NCBI RefSeq assembly: GCF_024323335.1 | Contig: NC_066581.1 | Span: 29,694,699-29,758,698, forward strand | Length of the DNA stretch: 64,000 nucleotides | Source: Lathyrus oleraceus | Lineage: Eukaryota; Streptophyta; Magnoliopsida; Fabales; Fabaceae | Direction of reading: 5' to 3' | Part shown: positions 1-9,791 of the stretch, piece by piece | How positions within the stretch are numbered: the first letter of the stretch is position 1 | Layout of the letters: every line of letters starts with the position of its first letter | The notes under the pieces: model-generated | Told to the model about the DNA's origin: nothing | Database searches by the model: none | Seen by the model: the letters and a program-made list of their open reading frames with translations, nothing else | Program-made: the position numbers and the translations under genes

Positions 1-79
1 CAGACGAGTCTGGGAGTTCTCAAAATTGGAAAGCTGACATGGGAGTTGGATAGGAATACCGTGGTTCGACGAGTCGACG

Positions 80-510
80 GGTGTTCAATACCAGACTGTC
101 CTCCTCCCCAAGCAGAGTCGGAATGACTAATTCCCCAGCAGATTCAAGGTCTGTGGATTCCCTAGCAGGGTCAGGATGGTTATCCCCAGCAGGTTTTAGA
201 ATGATGCTTCCCCAGTCGCCAGGACTGAAGGTTGTTATTTCCCAGCGGAGGTATCTGTGGGCGGTGGTTTCCCCAAGCGGAGTTTGGAGTGTTATATCCC
301 CAGCAAGTCAAAGACTGTTGTATCCCCACAGAGTGCATTGGTGGTTACTTTCCCCAGCAATTCCCCAAGCGGATCGGGTGCAAAGGAGGTTATCCCCAAC
401 AAGGGTTGCCCTTTTCCCAGCAGCAGCGCTATTTCCCCAGCAGGGTGGAGATCGGAGTGTTGTCGAGTTCCTCAACAGAGTGTCTCGAGCTCCCCAGAAG
501 AGTCCCTTGA
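80..510 (+). repeat. Short repeats built on TCCCCAGC, PBS-complement-like (Ogre #1 3' UTR)
   Basis: About fifteen degenerate copies of (T)TCCCCAGCAGAGT-like words occur every 25-35 bp, for example near 102, 133, 158, 181, 209, 239, 269, 296, 329, 350, 392, 414, 431 and 490. Open frames here are by-products of the repeat and not genes. The word resembles the reverse complement of the Ogre primer-binding site. Confidence 0.75.
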
Positions 511-642
511 GGGGGATACCTTTTTGTGCATTCATCATGTAGATAAGTATAGCATATTGCATAATAAATCGCGTAGCATTTCCATGATTATGGAGCATTA
601 CGCTGGAGAAATATCATGCATCATTATTGCAAGCATAAGCTA

Positions 643-965
643 GTCTCAAGCCATGGTTACCGCTTGAGATTTGGTTTCGCCAGATGGTGAAAATGTTACT
701 CTGAGGAGTTCAGCCTCATGATACTGGAGGAAACTTTTCCGTCGGACAGAGATGGGAATGAAGATCGCGATCAGCGCGACTCGAGCCATGGTTACCGCTT
801 GAGATTTGGTTTCGCCAGATGGTGAAGATGTTACTCTGAGGAGTTTAACATTGTGACGTTGGGTCAATGGTATTTCCCCCGGTAGTGCGATATTGGAGGA
901 AGATTTCTGTCATGCGAGATGGAAGTTGGAATGTGTTACTCTGAGGAGTTCAGCCTCATGATTTT
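643..965 (+). repeat. Tandem repeat of about 136 bp, two copies plus a partial third
   Basis: A block beginning CTCAAGCCATGGTTACC at about 643 recurs at about 779 as CTCGAGCCATGG. Both include TTTGGTTTCGCCAGATGGTGA and GTTACTCTGAGGAGTT. A third partial copy (GTTACTCTGAGGAGTTCAGC) sits at about 934-957. Each full copy opens with a 7-bp inverted repeat, CTCAAGC/GCTTGAG, round a 10-base loop; in copy 2 one pair becomes G:T. Part of the Ogre #1 3' UTR, non-coding. Confidence 0.7.
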
Positions 966-1037
966 GGAGCAACAGTATTTCCCAGTTAATCCCCGGCAAG
1001 CGTCTGCCTGGTTTTGGACAAATGTGGATGTCGTCGC

Positions 1038-1512
1038 CACGGTACCAGTAAGTGTCGTGTCGATCCTCGTCTGGTCGAGTTTTCTTTGGTGTCAAGTAAA
1101 CATCATTGTTTGATGTCCAGTAAACGTCGAGTTTCCTCCCAGTCATCAGTTAATGTCTGGTCGAGTTTTCTTTAGTGTCAGTAAACATCATTGTTCGATG
1201 TCCAGTAAACGTCGAGTTTCCTCCCAGTCATCAGTATATGTCTGGTCGAGTTTTCTTTGGTGTCAAGTAAACATCATTGTTCGATGTCCAGTAAACGTCG
1301 AGTTTCCTCCCAGTCATTGGTTAATGTCTGGTCGAGTTTTCTTTGGTGTCAGTAAACATCATTGTTCGATGTCTAGTAAACATCGAGTTTCCTCCCAGTC
1401 ATTGGTTAATGTCTGGTCGAGTTTTCTTTATTGTCAAGTAAACATCATTGTTCGGTGTCCAGTAAACGTCGAGTTTCCTCCCAGTCGTTGGTAAATGTCT
1501 GGTCGAGTTTTC
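1038..1512 (+). repeat. Tandem hairpin repeat (CAGTAA-centred), Ogre #1 3' UTR
   Basis: About five copies of an 85-90 bp unit. Each holds the words GTAAACATCATTGTTCGATGT, GTAAACGTCGAGTTTCCTCC and AATGTCTGGTCGAGTTTTCT. Short inverted repeats flank CAGTAA or CAAGTAA, for example CACGGTAC at 1038-1045 pairing with GTGTCGTG at 1052-1059. The unit is a diverged relative of the array at 27190-28171 in the other Ogre. The open frame over this stretch follows the repeat and does not look coding. Confidence 0.75.
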
Positions 1513-1589
1513 TCTGATATGTCGCCCTCAGAGTGGTGTTTGGTGTTATTTCCGACATTGCCAGCGGAATTATCACAAGAAAGCGGAGA

Positions 1590-1885
1590 ACGGGGTTCAA
1601 ATGGAGAAAGGGAAATGTTGAGGCATTTTCTGAAGAGCGGGGTTCAAATGGAGAAAGGGAAATGTTGAGGCATTTTCTGGAGAACGGGGTTCACAATGGC
1701 GATCACAAGTTATCGTCAGGCGACTGGGGTTCAAATGGAGAATGGGGTTCATTATTTTGGCAAACAAGATGTCGGGGTTCAAATGCAGTGATCCAGGATC
1801 ATTTGCGCGAAAGAAAATTTTGGGGTTCAAGAAAACGAAAAAGAGAAAAATTTCGGGGTTCAAGAAAAAAAAAGAGAGAGATGAT
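1590..1885 (+). repeat. GGGGTTCAA repeats (Ogre #1 3' UTR)
   Basis: The phrase GGGGTTCAAATGGAGAA or a shortened form occurs about eight times (near 1593, 1640, 1686, 1727, 1742, 1773, 1822 and 1855). The first two copies lie in a clean 47-bp direct repeat (…AAAGGGAAATGTTGAGGCATTTTCTG…). Later copies shorten and become A-rich. No protein is suggested. Confidence 0.7.
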
Positions 1886-2160
1886 AATAATCCCCAGGGG
1901 ATGGGTGGTGTTCAGGCCATGGTTATCCCTGTGTTACCATTTATTTTGGTATCCAGGTCGACATTCTGTTTCGGTATTCAGGCTGACTTTCTCCGTACCA
2001 GACGAATTTTTCTTCAAGATTGTTTCTTTGCCGATTCTGACAGGCAATGTTAATTATTTTCCCATCAGAGTGCAAATTGTTCGTCTGTTCTTGGTATTCA
2101 ATCACTCTTCATCCTGATCATCTGAAAGCCGAGGCTATTCATATCGACAGGTTCACAGTG

Positions 2161-2177
2161 GATTGAATAGGGGCAAC
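2161..2177 (+). promoter_or_regulatory. Polypurine tract of Ogre #1
   Basis: GATTGAATAGGGGCAAC ends directly at the LTR start TGTAACACC. The same sequence with one change (…GGGGCAGC) precedes the 3' LTR of the second Ogre at 28291-28306. Position and purine content fit the plus-strand primer. Confidence 0.8.
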
Positions 2178-3447
2178 TGTAACACCTCAAAATTTGCCCT
2201 CCTCTTTTGGGACTAGCTTGAGCATGTTGCATTTCATTTTTAGGTCATTAGTCATTACATACTGGCATATCATATGGCAACATCAATCAAGTCATCCTCC
2301 TAAGTCTTGATCAGAAGATAAAGAGGTTAAGATGCAAGCTAGGGTTTCATTGAACTGATCACTAATCATCTGAGGATGTGTGATTCAAATTAGGGTTTCT
2401 TGGTGCCTCAAGGATATTGATCTTCATATTGGTTGAAATGGTACATCATCATCATCATGGTTTTGTCATCACCAAGAGATTCATTGTTCTTGATCAGATG
2501 CCTTGGGATTAGGGTTTTGACCACTGGTCAACCCTAATCATCTGCATTGTGCCAATCAGGGCTTGTCAAGGAGATGAGGTTTTCAATGGATATGGGGATT
2601 ATCATATGGTTATATTGAGCTTATGGAAGCTAGGGTTTCATCATTGAGCCGTTTCATCAGGAGTTTGAAGCTCAAGTTGATCAATGCACAGCCAATTCAT
2701 CTATTAGTCAGAAAAGTCAACTGTGGTCAACTGTGCCTGAATTCATGGATTTGGAGGTGGGAGAGAGTTAGAGACACTTCATTCATGTCCAAACAAGTTT
2801 CATTTGACATTTCAAACATCAAGAATGAAGAAAATAAAGTCAGATGAAAACTTTCCAAAAATAGAAAGTGACTTGTAATTGAAAATTGCCAAAAATGGAA
2901 AGGTTTTCACCTCAAAATTACATGTCCAAAAATGCTTCAAATGAAACTTTGTCCAACATGAAAGTTGTATATATTGCTCTCACCTTTCCAAAAAGTCCAA
3001 GAACATGAATTTCTCATTTGTGGTTGGCAAGTTAGGGATTGATCATTGTCCAAAAAAGTTGAATTTCAAAGTTGCATAACTTTTGTTTCACAAGGCCAAA
3101 TGGAGTGAGGTTTTTTTGAGAAAAATTCTTTTGATGTCCTCTATCCAAAACAAGCATTGCATTTCATGAAAACTCATCACATAAAAAGTCCATTTTTCAA
3201 GTGAACCAATTTTGAAATTTGGAGGGAAAAAGGTGTTTTTGAGAAATAAGCCTTGTTTTCACATGATTCCACTTGCATTAGCTCACAAACATGTTTTAAA
3301 ACTTGCTCAAACCAGAAATTGGCACTGTTACATTGCATTGCACATGTGTGGGTGAATTAACCAAATTACCATTTAGCATGAAACTTGCATTTTCACTAAT
3401 CCATTGCATTAGCACTAAACATGATTACTAACATCATTAACATCACA

Positions 3448-3456
3448 TATATAAAC
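3448..3456 (+). promoter_or_regulatory. Probable LTR TATA box (Ogre #1)
   Basis: TATATAAAC lies about 1.27 kb into the LTR, in the position equivalent to TATATATT in the second Ogre's LTRs (12397, 29348). It is followed by a TC-rich leader-like stretch. Inferred from sequence and position only. Confidence 0.5.
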
Positions 3457-6400
3457 TAAATCATAACTGTTTCATCCATAATCATAACAGAATCAAGATC
3501 TAGATCTGAAAATCACAAAACCTCTTCACTTTCTCTCTCACTTTTTTCCAAAAATCTCCCCAAACCTTGCATGGATCTTCACATATCCTTCATTCTTGAG
3601 CATTTTTGAAGCTAATTGGAGCAAGAACTAGTGGAATTCAAGCTGAATTTTGGACTGTTAAAGAGAGCTTCATCCATGGCAATTCAAGTTTTGAGCTAGA
3701 TCGTGCATAATCAACACACAAACCTTGTTCCATTCATCAATACTAGCATCATAGAACTTCTGTTTTTGCTTCTTCAAGCCTGAAACGCGCGTTTTCACTT
3801 CTGCCAATCCAAGAAGGTGAGTTTTCGAATTTAATGATTCTTGCAATTGATATATGATTTGGATAGATCTTACTTAGTAGAGTGATCTGCAATTGGAATC
3901 ATTGAATTTGGTTGAGAAATGAATGAGTTACATTGATTTGAACTTTGATGCATGATAATGTTTTGCTTCGATTCTTTTAATCTAGGAAGAGTTAGGGTTA
4001 ATTGATGTCATATTCATGTTGTGCATTGTGAGATCTTTCCAATGGTGTATGGTTTGTCCATTTTCGTGACAAAAAGTTCTTGAGCTTAGGGTTTGGTATG
4101 AACGCATGAAGAACATTTGAATTTTTCCAGAATTGGCTGTTTGATCCATGTTAGCGTGTTTTGCCATGCTGATTGGTGTTAGTAGCTACAGTAGCGCGCG
4201 CTACATTTTGAACTTGGACTCCCTTCGATTCCGTGCTAGGACAATTCCACCTTTGGCTTGGCAATTTATTTTCATATGCTCACATGATTTCATATGCTTC
4301 CATTTCATTTCTTTTATTTTTCTTCAACATTCAAAAATTCATAACTCACAAACCATTAATCCAAATTGACTGAAATTTTTTCCACCATGATCCTTGTAAT
4401 CTCTAGCATTTTTTGGTGATTTTTGTGGAAATTATGCACGTGTGGTTTTTGGAATGGCCTAGGGTTTGTATGAACATGTGTTTGCTTGCACCTTGCTGGA
4501 TGTTTTGATGATGAAATGATGATGCTTAATTGGAAATGCTTGAAATTTTTCATGCTTATTCTAGAGACCTTAATGGACATTTTGGCTTTGAGTTTTCTAT
4601 TTTATCATTCCTGGATTGAGAGATATGAGCTGTTGAATCTAGGTGTGACAATTTGTGTCACACCATTTCTTGTCTAGTTTCATGAATTTTGTTACCATTC
4701 CATATGAACTTGAAATGAGCTGAATTTTTGCATGTTGATACTTCTGGATGTTAGGTTCACATGTGAATTTTTGTGGATGTTTTGAGTGCATTTCCAATTT
4801 GTTTGAGAATTTCCTTTCTGTTTGACCAAATGTGAACCTTTTGTGAGTCATGATTTTAAATGTTTTGTGAAATTCTTGATATGTATTGGATGGACTTGAA
4901 ATTTTGTGGAGTGATTATAGATACATTGAAGTTTGTCATGGTTTTGGTTTGGTGCATTTATAATGTTCCTACTCTGTTTTGTGCTTGCTTGAAGTTGATG
5001 CATGATATTGTGCTTTGTATGAACTTGTTTGAACATGCCTTGACTTGTTGAATTTAATTGACATGCTTCCCCTTGCCCAATTGGCCTTAAAATTGGTATG
5101 ATTGACATGTTATGAATGCTGTTTAGCCATGAATATTTTGGGGATTTATTGAATTATTTTGGATTGAGTTTGGATTGATGCATTCTGTTTGGTCCAATGA
5201 GCTTTGAAATTGCACACTTTGCACTAGATGCTTTGTGAAATAATCTTGGTGTATGATATGAACATGAGACCAATTGGATGTTGTTCTAAATTGATTGAAC
5301 TTGATTTTTGACAATTTTCATGTTCTGTTTTGAAATATTGATACTCCTTTGACCCTAGGCTTTGTCCTAGGGGTTTGCTTCTCATGTTTGAGTTGTATTT
5401 TCAGGACAAAAGGCATATGGCATGGAGGAATTAATTCCCTTGGCTTGAGTTGATCATTTGATTGATGTTGATTAACATTAAGTTTGTTTTGTAGGTGGCT
5501 TCTAAGTCATTTGTGTTGAGCATTGGCTTATGCTTTGCTTGATGCATTGCTTGTGTACAGTTAACTATTGACTTGTATTTTGTCTGTTTGACTGTTTGAG
5601 CTGTGTACTGACTGAATTAGATTGATTTCAGGTACATTAGTTGCTATAGTTCATATGTGAACTTGCTTTTTGCCGTTGCTTGGTTGCTTAACCAATTGAG
5701 GTAGAACTCACTAACTCCATGTAGTCTGGAAGACCTGGCCTGTTACTTGGCCAGGCACCTGTCTGAAGTCCTTCTTAAGAGGCAATGATTGTGCTTGTTT
5801 ATCTTTGTCCCCAAGCAGGAAAAGACCTTGAATAAGGCAATTGGCAGACACAAGAGATGTGTAATCCATCTCCTTCTCTTCTGTTGAGTCATCTCTTGGC
5901 TCACATTACATGTTGATGCCTTGAGGATAGTAACCCAAGATCCTTGTACAGTTGTACAGTTGAGTCAGAGTCATAAGTGTAGAAGGGTTCCCATTTTCTG
6001 AACCCACACTTCTTTGTCCGAAGCTCTCCTTGGCCAGGGATAAGAGCTGTGAGGCACACCCCTCACTTCCATTTCATCTGGCTTCACCCTAACTCTCAAT
6101 GTTAGGGTTAAGAGCTAAACATCACCTGGTACAGTTGGCTTGCTTTTGCAGCCTAACCCCTTGTGTGAGCCCACTTTGTCTGTATATAGTGTGTGCTATT
6201 TGTGATTGTTTGCTTTGATTGCTTTGCCTGTTTAGGATTAGCTTGCTGCCTGTGCAAGTTAGGATAGAAACCATAACTTAGGGATGATATGCATGATAAC
6301 ATCTAGGCTCGAGTCCAGCTCCCTAGTAGTGTGTCTCCCTTTGTATCTGGTTAGAATTTCTTTCCCGTTCAGGGGAACTACGTCGCCCTGATCCTCATAC

Positions 6401-6843
6401 CATATGAGGTACGTAGGCAGGAGACCGTGCGAGGTCTCTCCGGGCACCTTTTTTCTTTTCTTTGTGTGTGTTTGCTTGACAGTTGCTAGGCTCGAGTGCC
6501 TGACTCCTTAGTAACTTGTTGCTTGTTTGTTCTTGTGTGTCAGGATATGGATGTAAGACCAGCGATTGGCTGTCCGTATCCTGAGTGTGTTTGTTTGGTT
6601 CGGAAGTCGATGTAAGTCCAGCGATTGGCGTTCGGGTTCCAGGTTTGCCTGTGTTTGTGTGTGTTTTGTTTCGGCGTGCGTGAGCCGAACTACGGCAACT
6701 CTGATTTTCGTTCCAGACGAGATACGTAGGCATAGGACGCGATGTCCTAGCGAGCCCTCTCCCCTCTTTTCCCACCTGTGTTGTCTTCAGTGTGTGTGTG
6801 ATGTTTGTTTTAGCAACCTTAACCTATCTTTCGAGAGTGGATC

Positions 6844-6859
6844 CCGTCGAGTACGACGG
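6844..6859 (+). promoter_or_regulatory. Conserved U5 hairpin CCGTCG-AGTA-CGACGG
   Basis: A perfect 6-bp inverted repeat with loop AGTA about 190 bp before the LTR end. The same site exists in the other Ogre-type LTRs of the window (15836, 32788 and, on the - strand, about 58393 and 59211). In the last two the stem is CCGTTG/CAACGG. Confidence 0.6.
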
Positions 6860-7192
6860 ACGTGAGGGGTGCTAATACCTTCCCCTTGCGTAACCGACTC
6901 CCGATCCCATTCTCTTTGGTCGCGAGACCATGCTTTTCCCAGGTTTACTTCGAGCGTTTCCTTTCCCTCTTTTGGGATAAATAACGCACGGTGGCGGCTC
7001 TGTGTTGTTTTGTTTTATCCCGCCGGTTGTTTTTCGCGGATGCGACATTGGGTAGCAGTGATGTGTTGCTAGATACCGCTCACTGTTTATTATGTTAAAT
7101 GTGTGATTTAATATAATTGCCAACGTCACGAAAACCTACAGGGTCACACACAAAGGACGGATTGATGAGAGATAGAGTAACTAAGGAATACC

Positions 7193-7274
7193 GTAAGGTA
7201 CAGTGCCCTTAAGTGAATTATAGAACATTGTAAGGTACGATATACTTGAGTAGAATACGAAATATGGTAAGGTA
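7193..7274 (+). repeat. Three GTAAGGTA boxes at 37-bp spacing
   Basis: GTAAGGTA occurs at 7193, 7230 and 7267, exactly 37 bp apart, each followed by a CTTAAGT/CTTGAGT word. They lie about 95-175 bp upstream of the LTR TATA box, where LTR enhancer repeats often sit. Function inferred from position only. Confidence 0.6.
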
Positions 7275-7361
7275 CCATGGGCTTAAGTGATTTTGGGCAT
7301 ATTATAAGATATGGGCCAAAATACACTTAAGTGGGCTTTTTAGCTTGAAGCCCACACAAGT

Positions 7362-7379
7362 GGTTCTATAAATAGAACC
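7362..7379 (+). promoter_or_regulatory. TATA box inside a perfect palindrome
   Basis: GGTTCTATAAATAGAACC: 8-bp arms GGTTCTAT/ATAGAACC surround AA, so the palindrome includes the TATA element TATAAATA. It is probably the copia LTR promoter; the leader with the CT/AC microsatellite starts about 40 bp on. Confidence 0.65.
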
Positions 7380-7417
7380 CTTGTGCAGAAGCATTCATGG
7401 CGTTTGCATTATTTTCG

Positions 7418-7419
<2 letters not shown>

Positions 7420-7478
<59 letters not shown>
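7420..7478 (+). repeat. (CT)n(AC)n microsatellite
   Basis: About 14 CT units run directly into about 16 AC units, in the putative transcribed leader of the copia LTR. Confidence 0.95.
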
Positions 7479-7480
<2 letters not shown>

Positions 7481-7740
7481 AAAGCCTTTATTTGTACCAG
7501 CTAGCACTGAGATTGAAGGAATCCGTTCGTGTGGATTGAGTAGAGACGTTGTCATCGTTCAACGTTCGTGATCGCTCCGTGGATCTGCATCAAACGTTTT
7601 GATCGTCACAAGAGATCTGCACCAAAGGTTTCAATCGTCACAAGAGGTAAATATTCTATCACTGATCATGACCATTCGTAAGGATCTATAAAGGAGAAAA
7701 TTTTAATTTCCGCTGCGTTTTGGATCGCAATTCTCCTTCA

Positions 7741-9147
7741 CCCTCGCCATCCTGAGGTGGACGACGGGATCGGGTACGACGATGATCTCTCTGATCCATC
7801 CTCGCCTGCAGGGCATCCTGAGCAGTCCTCACCTCTCGAAGGTTACCCAAAATGGAACCTTGAGTGGCTTCAATGAGTGCCATGTATCGCTAGTGGTATT
7901 GTTGCTGACGGGCTTGTGTATCTGTGATCGTTTGTAGGGACTGTAGAACAGTGTCATAGGACCTGTCTGTCCTCCGCTACGATTCTTGCATGAAGCTCAT
8001 GTTATTCTCCAATTGTTGTTGGATGGTAGAGAGCAGGTCGTCATGCCTTTGCTCTCTAGCCATGTGGTCACGCCACATCTCCTCTGTAATATAAAAGCCA
8101 GGAGTGGTACCTGCAGAAGAAGAAGATGGTGCGGTGTGTGGTGGTGAAGGATGATGGGGGGACACATGGGGTACGGGAGATCTCTCTCTCCGATCATATT
8201 CATCATCAGTGTCATGTCCCTCCTCATCAGGAATGTTAGGAGGAAGAGGACCCAAAACAGGTGGAGCATCTAAAGCGTAGGTCCAATTCCTTTCATCTCG
8301 TACATCTGTACGTCTAGTGCAAGGTAGAATAATGGATGGGATGGCTACACCATGAACCATAAGAATATAGCCTCCTTCTCTCCTCAAACGGCACAATTTC
8401 ATGTCTCTCAAAAATTTTAGGTTAATTGTGCGAGGAGGTAAGGGGTCTAGGGTAGCCATCTCATTGTCCAGGTTAAGCGCCCGAGCAATAGACGTAATCA
8501 ATCCACCAAAAGAAATCGGCCCCGCTTTATTTTAATTTAAATTCATATGAGCAAGCATGAACGAGACCGAATTAATTCGTCTATTTCTGAGGCTTCCTTG
8601 CAAAAATAGAAGCTCTCTAGCATTAACCTTATTTGGATTCTCCCGGCCAAAAATAGTACATGCCAACAGATATCTAAAAACTCTGATGGTCGGGTTATGG
8701 ATAGTCGAGGCAAGAACTCCCTCAAAAGAATTTATGGAAGTGCTTGACAGTCTCTGCCAGAAGGAGAACACCTCAACTGACCAATCTGAATCCAAAGGTG
8801 CCTCACAAATAGCACCGTCCCCATGAGGGATTCCTAACAAGCTGGCTAGTTCGTCGGTACTGAATTCATATTCAACAACAAACATTCTAAATCTGACAGT
8901 ATAGATTAAGGAACTCAAAAAATTCAATTGTCAATCGTTCATAGGTAGGTTCTTTGTTGGAAAAGAAATTATGCAAACCTAAGTTATCTAATAAATGAAA
9001 TATGCTATGATAGATACCTAAAGTGTAGAGACAGTTTTCGTCAACATACCTTGTCGGGAGGATCTCCCAATTTTGCAACCATTCGATGATTTTTCTTTGT
9101 CTATCCCCCGGTTTCCCTCCTCGAAGAATGAATCCATTAAACTCCAT
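7741..9147 (-). pseudogene. Athila env-position ORF, second copy (decayed)
   Basis: Starts at MEFNGFILRGGKPG (ATG complement at 9145-9147) and runs towards 7741. It shares the framework of the intact ORF at 9792-11069: PTRYVDENCLYTLGI against [23 protein letters not shown] against [20 protein letters not shown] against FSQKEFGDLLGF. The later part has a Pro/His-rich stretch ([12 protein letters not shown]) and a Gln-rich, coiled-coil-like tail. It is broken by a frame change near 8900-8925 and in-frame stops at 8532, 7977 and about 7892. Function is unknown; in Athila elements this position is called env-like, but I see no clear membrane segment here. The 3' end is cut by the copia LTR. Confidence 0.65.
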
Positions 9148-9791
9148 TGTGTAGCTCTCGAAATGTGACGAAGAAGATGAAGTGGAATGTGAAAAGGTTG
9201 GATTTTTACGAAATCCGACGGATGAAAATGAAAATGGAAATCGGAAAAATGATTTGTACGGTGTGGTGATTAGAAAGGTGTGAGCTTTTTGTGGGTTCAA
9301 GGACGTTTTTGCAAGGTGGAAAAATGGGTTTGGAAGGTTGTAAGGTGTGAAAATGGTGAAGAAAGGGGTTTTGCCCCGACCTTTTACAGACGCTGTGGCG
9401 GGCGCCACAGGGTCTATGGCGGGTGCCACAAGGCAAAATCTGGCTGGGCCGGATTTTGGTCCTTTGGCCTGGGCTTCTCTTTGTCTTTTGGCTTTGAGGG
9501 GTCCGAATAGCATTTGTCTTGTGATTTTCCTAGTACCATTGACTTGCATAATTTTTATAGAAGTAAAAATAAAAATAAAAATAAAACAAAAATTAAATAT
9601 TAGACTAATAAATAAATAAACAACTAAAATAAAAAATGCAAATAAAACAAACATAAGACATATATAGATAAAAGTAGAAATATCAATGTATAGACATAGT
9701 TTATATAATATTCCAAATGCGATAATATAAAATGAGTTATGCAAATACGAGAAATATAAAAAAGGAGATAAAATAAGATGAAATGGTGAGA
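9148..9791 (-). other. Spacer between the two env-position ORFs
   Basis: Non-coding, AT-rich (A/T runs at 9540-9790), though one frame is open by chance on the - strand. It holds a perfect hairpin CTGTGGC-GGGC-GCCACAG at 9393-9410 and a second related block at 9415-9432. A similar GC-rich hairpin occurs in the Athila 5' LTR (43827-43846). Confidence 0.6.

Larger units (their letters stand above)
1..7047 (+). mobile_element. Ogre #1, 3' end only (3' UTR, PPT, 3' LTR)
   Basis: This is the downstream end of a Ty3/gypsy Ogre (Tat lineage) element whose coding part lies left of the window. The order seen is a repeat-rich 3' UTR (1-2160), a polypurine tract (2161-2177) and an LTR from TGTAACACC at 2178 to GCGACA at 7047. 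The layout matches the complete Ogre at 11357-32988 and the LTRs are clearly homologous, but they differ at many positions (for example TGTAACACC against TGTAGCACC), so the two are different insertions or subfamilies. The sequence after 7047 looks like a copia LTR, so this Ogre probably inserted into one. The other side, which would prove it with a target duplication, is outside the window. Confidence 0.85.
2178..7047 (+). mobile_element. 3' LTR of Ogre #1 (4870 bp)
   Basis: Bounded by TGTAAC… at 2178 and …GCGACA at 7047. It aligns along its length with the 4.68-kb LTRs of the second Ogre. Shared blocks include a TATA-like box at about 3448, a CCTGGCC/GGCCAGG hairpin at 5734-5755, a CCGTCGAGTACGACGG hairpin at 6844-6859 and a GGATAAATAACGCACGGTGG block near the end. 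U3 is about 1.3 kb, leaving an unusually long R-U5 of about 3.5 kb, as usual for Ogre. Small open frames inside are not conserved as proteins. Confidence 0.88.
7048..7740 (+). mobile_element. Partial LTR, probably Ty1/copia (SIRE/Maximus-like)
   Basis: The stretch has LTR features: a TATA box in CTATAAATAG at 7366-7375, a CT/AC-rich leader, and an end reading TTTCCGCTGCGTTTTGGATCG then CAATTCTCC. I associate that ending with legume copia LTRs from memory, not from a search. It lacks a TG start because it begins at the Ogre #1 LTR end, so the 5' part should lie left of the window. It ends about 7736-7740 where Athila coding sequence starts, so it appears inserted in the Athila. Which copia lineage is uncertain. 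Confidence 0.5.

Noticed and set aside
81..643. Overlapping open frames of 90-150 codons
   Set aside because: They follow a short DNA repeat (CCCCAGC words) through several frames at once; no conserved protein character.
1153..2117. Open frames of 113 and 194 codons
   Set aside because: Produced by tandem repeats of the Ogre 3' UTR; composition follows the repeats.
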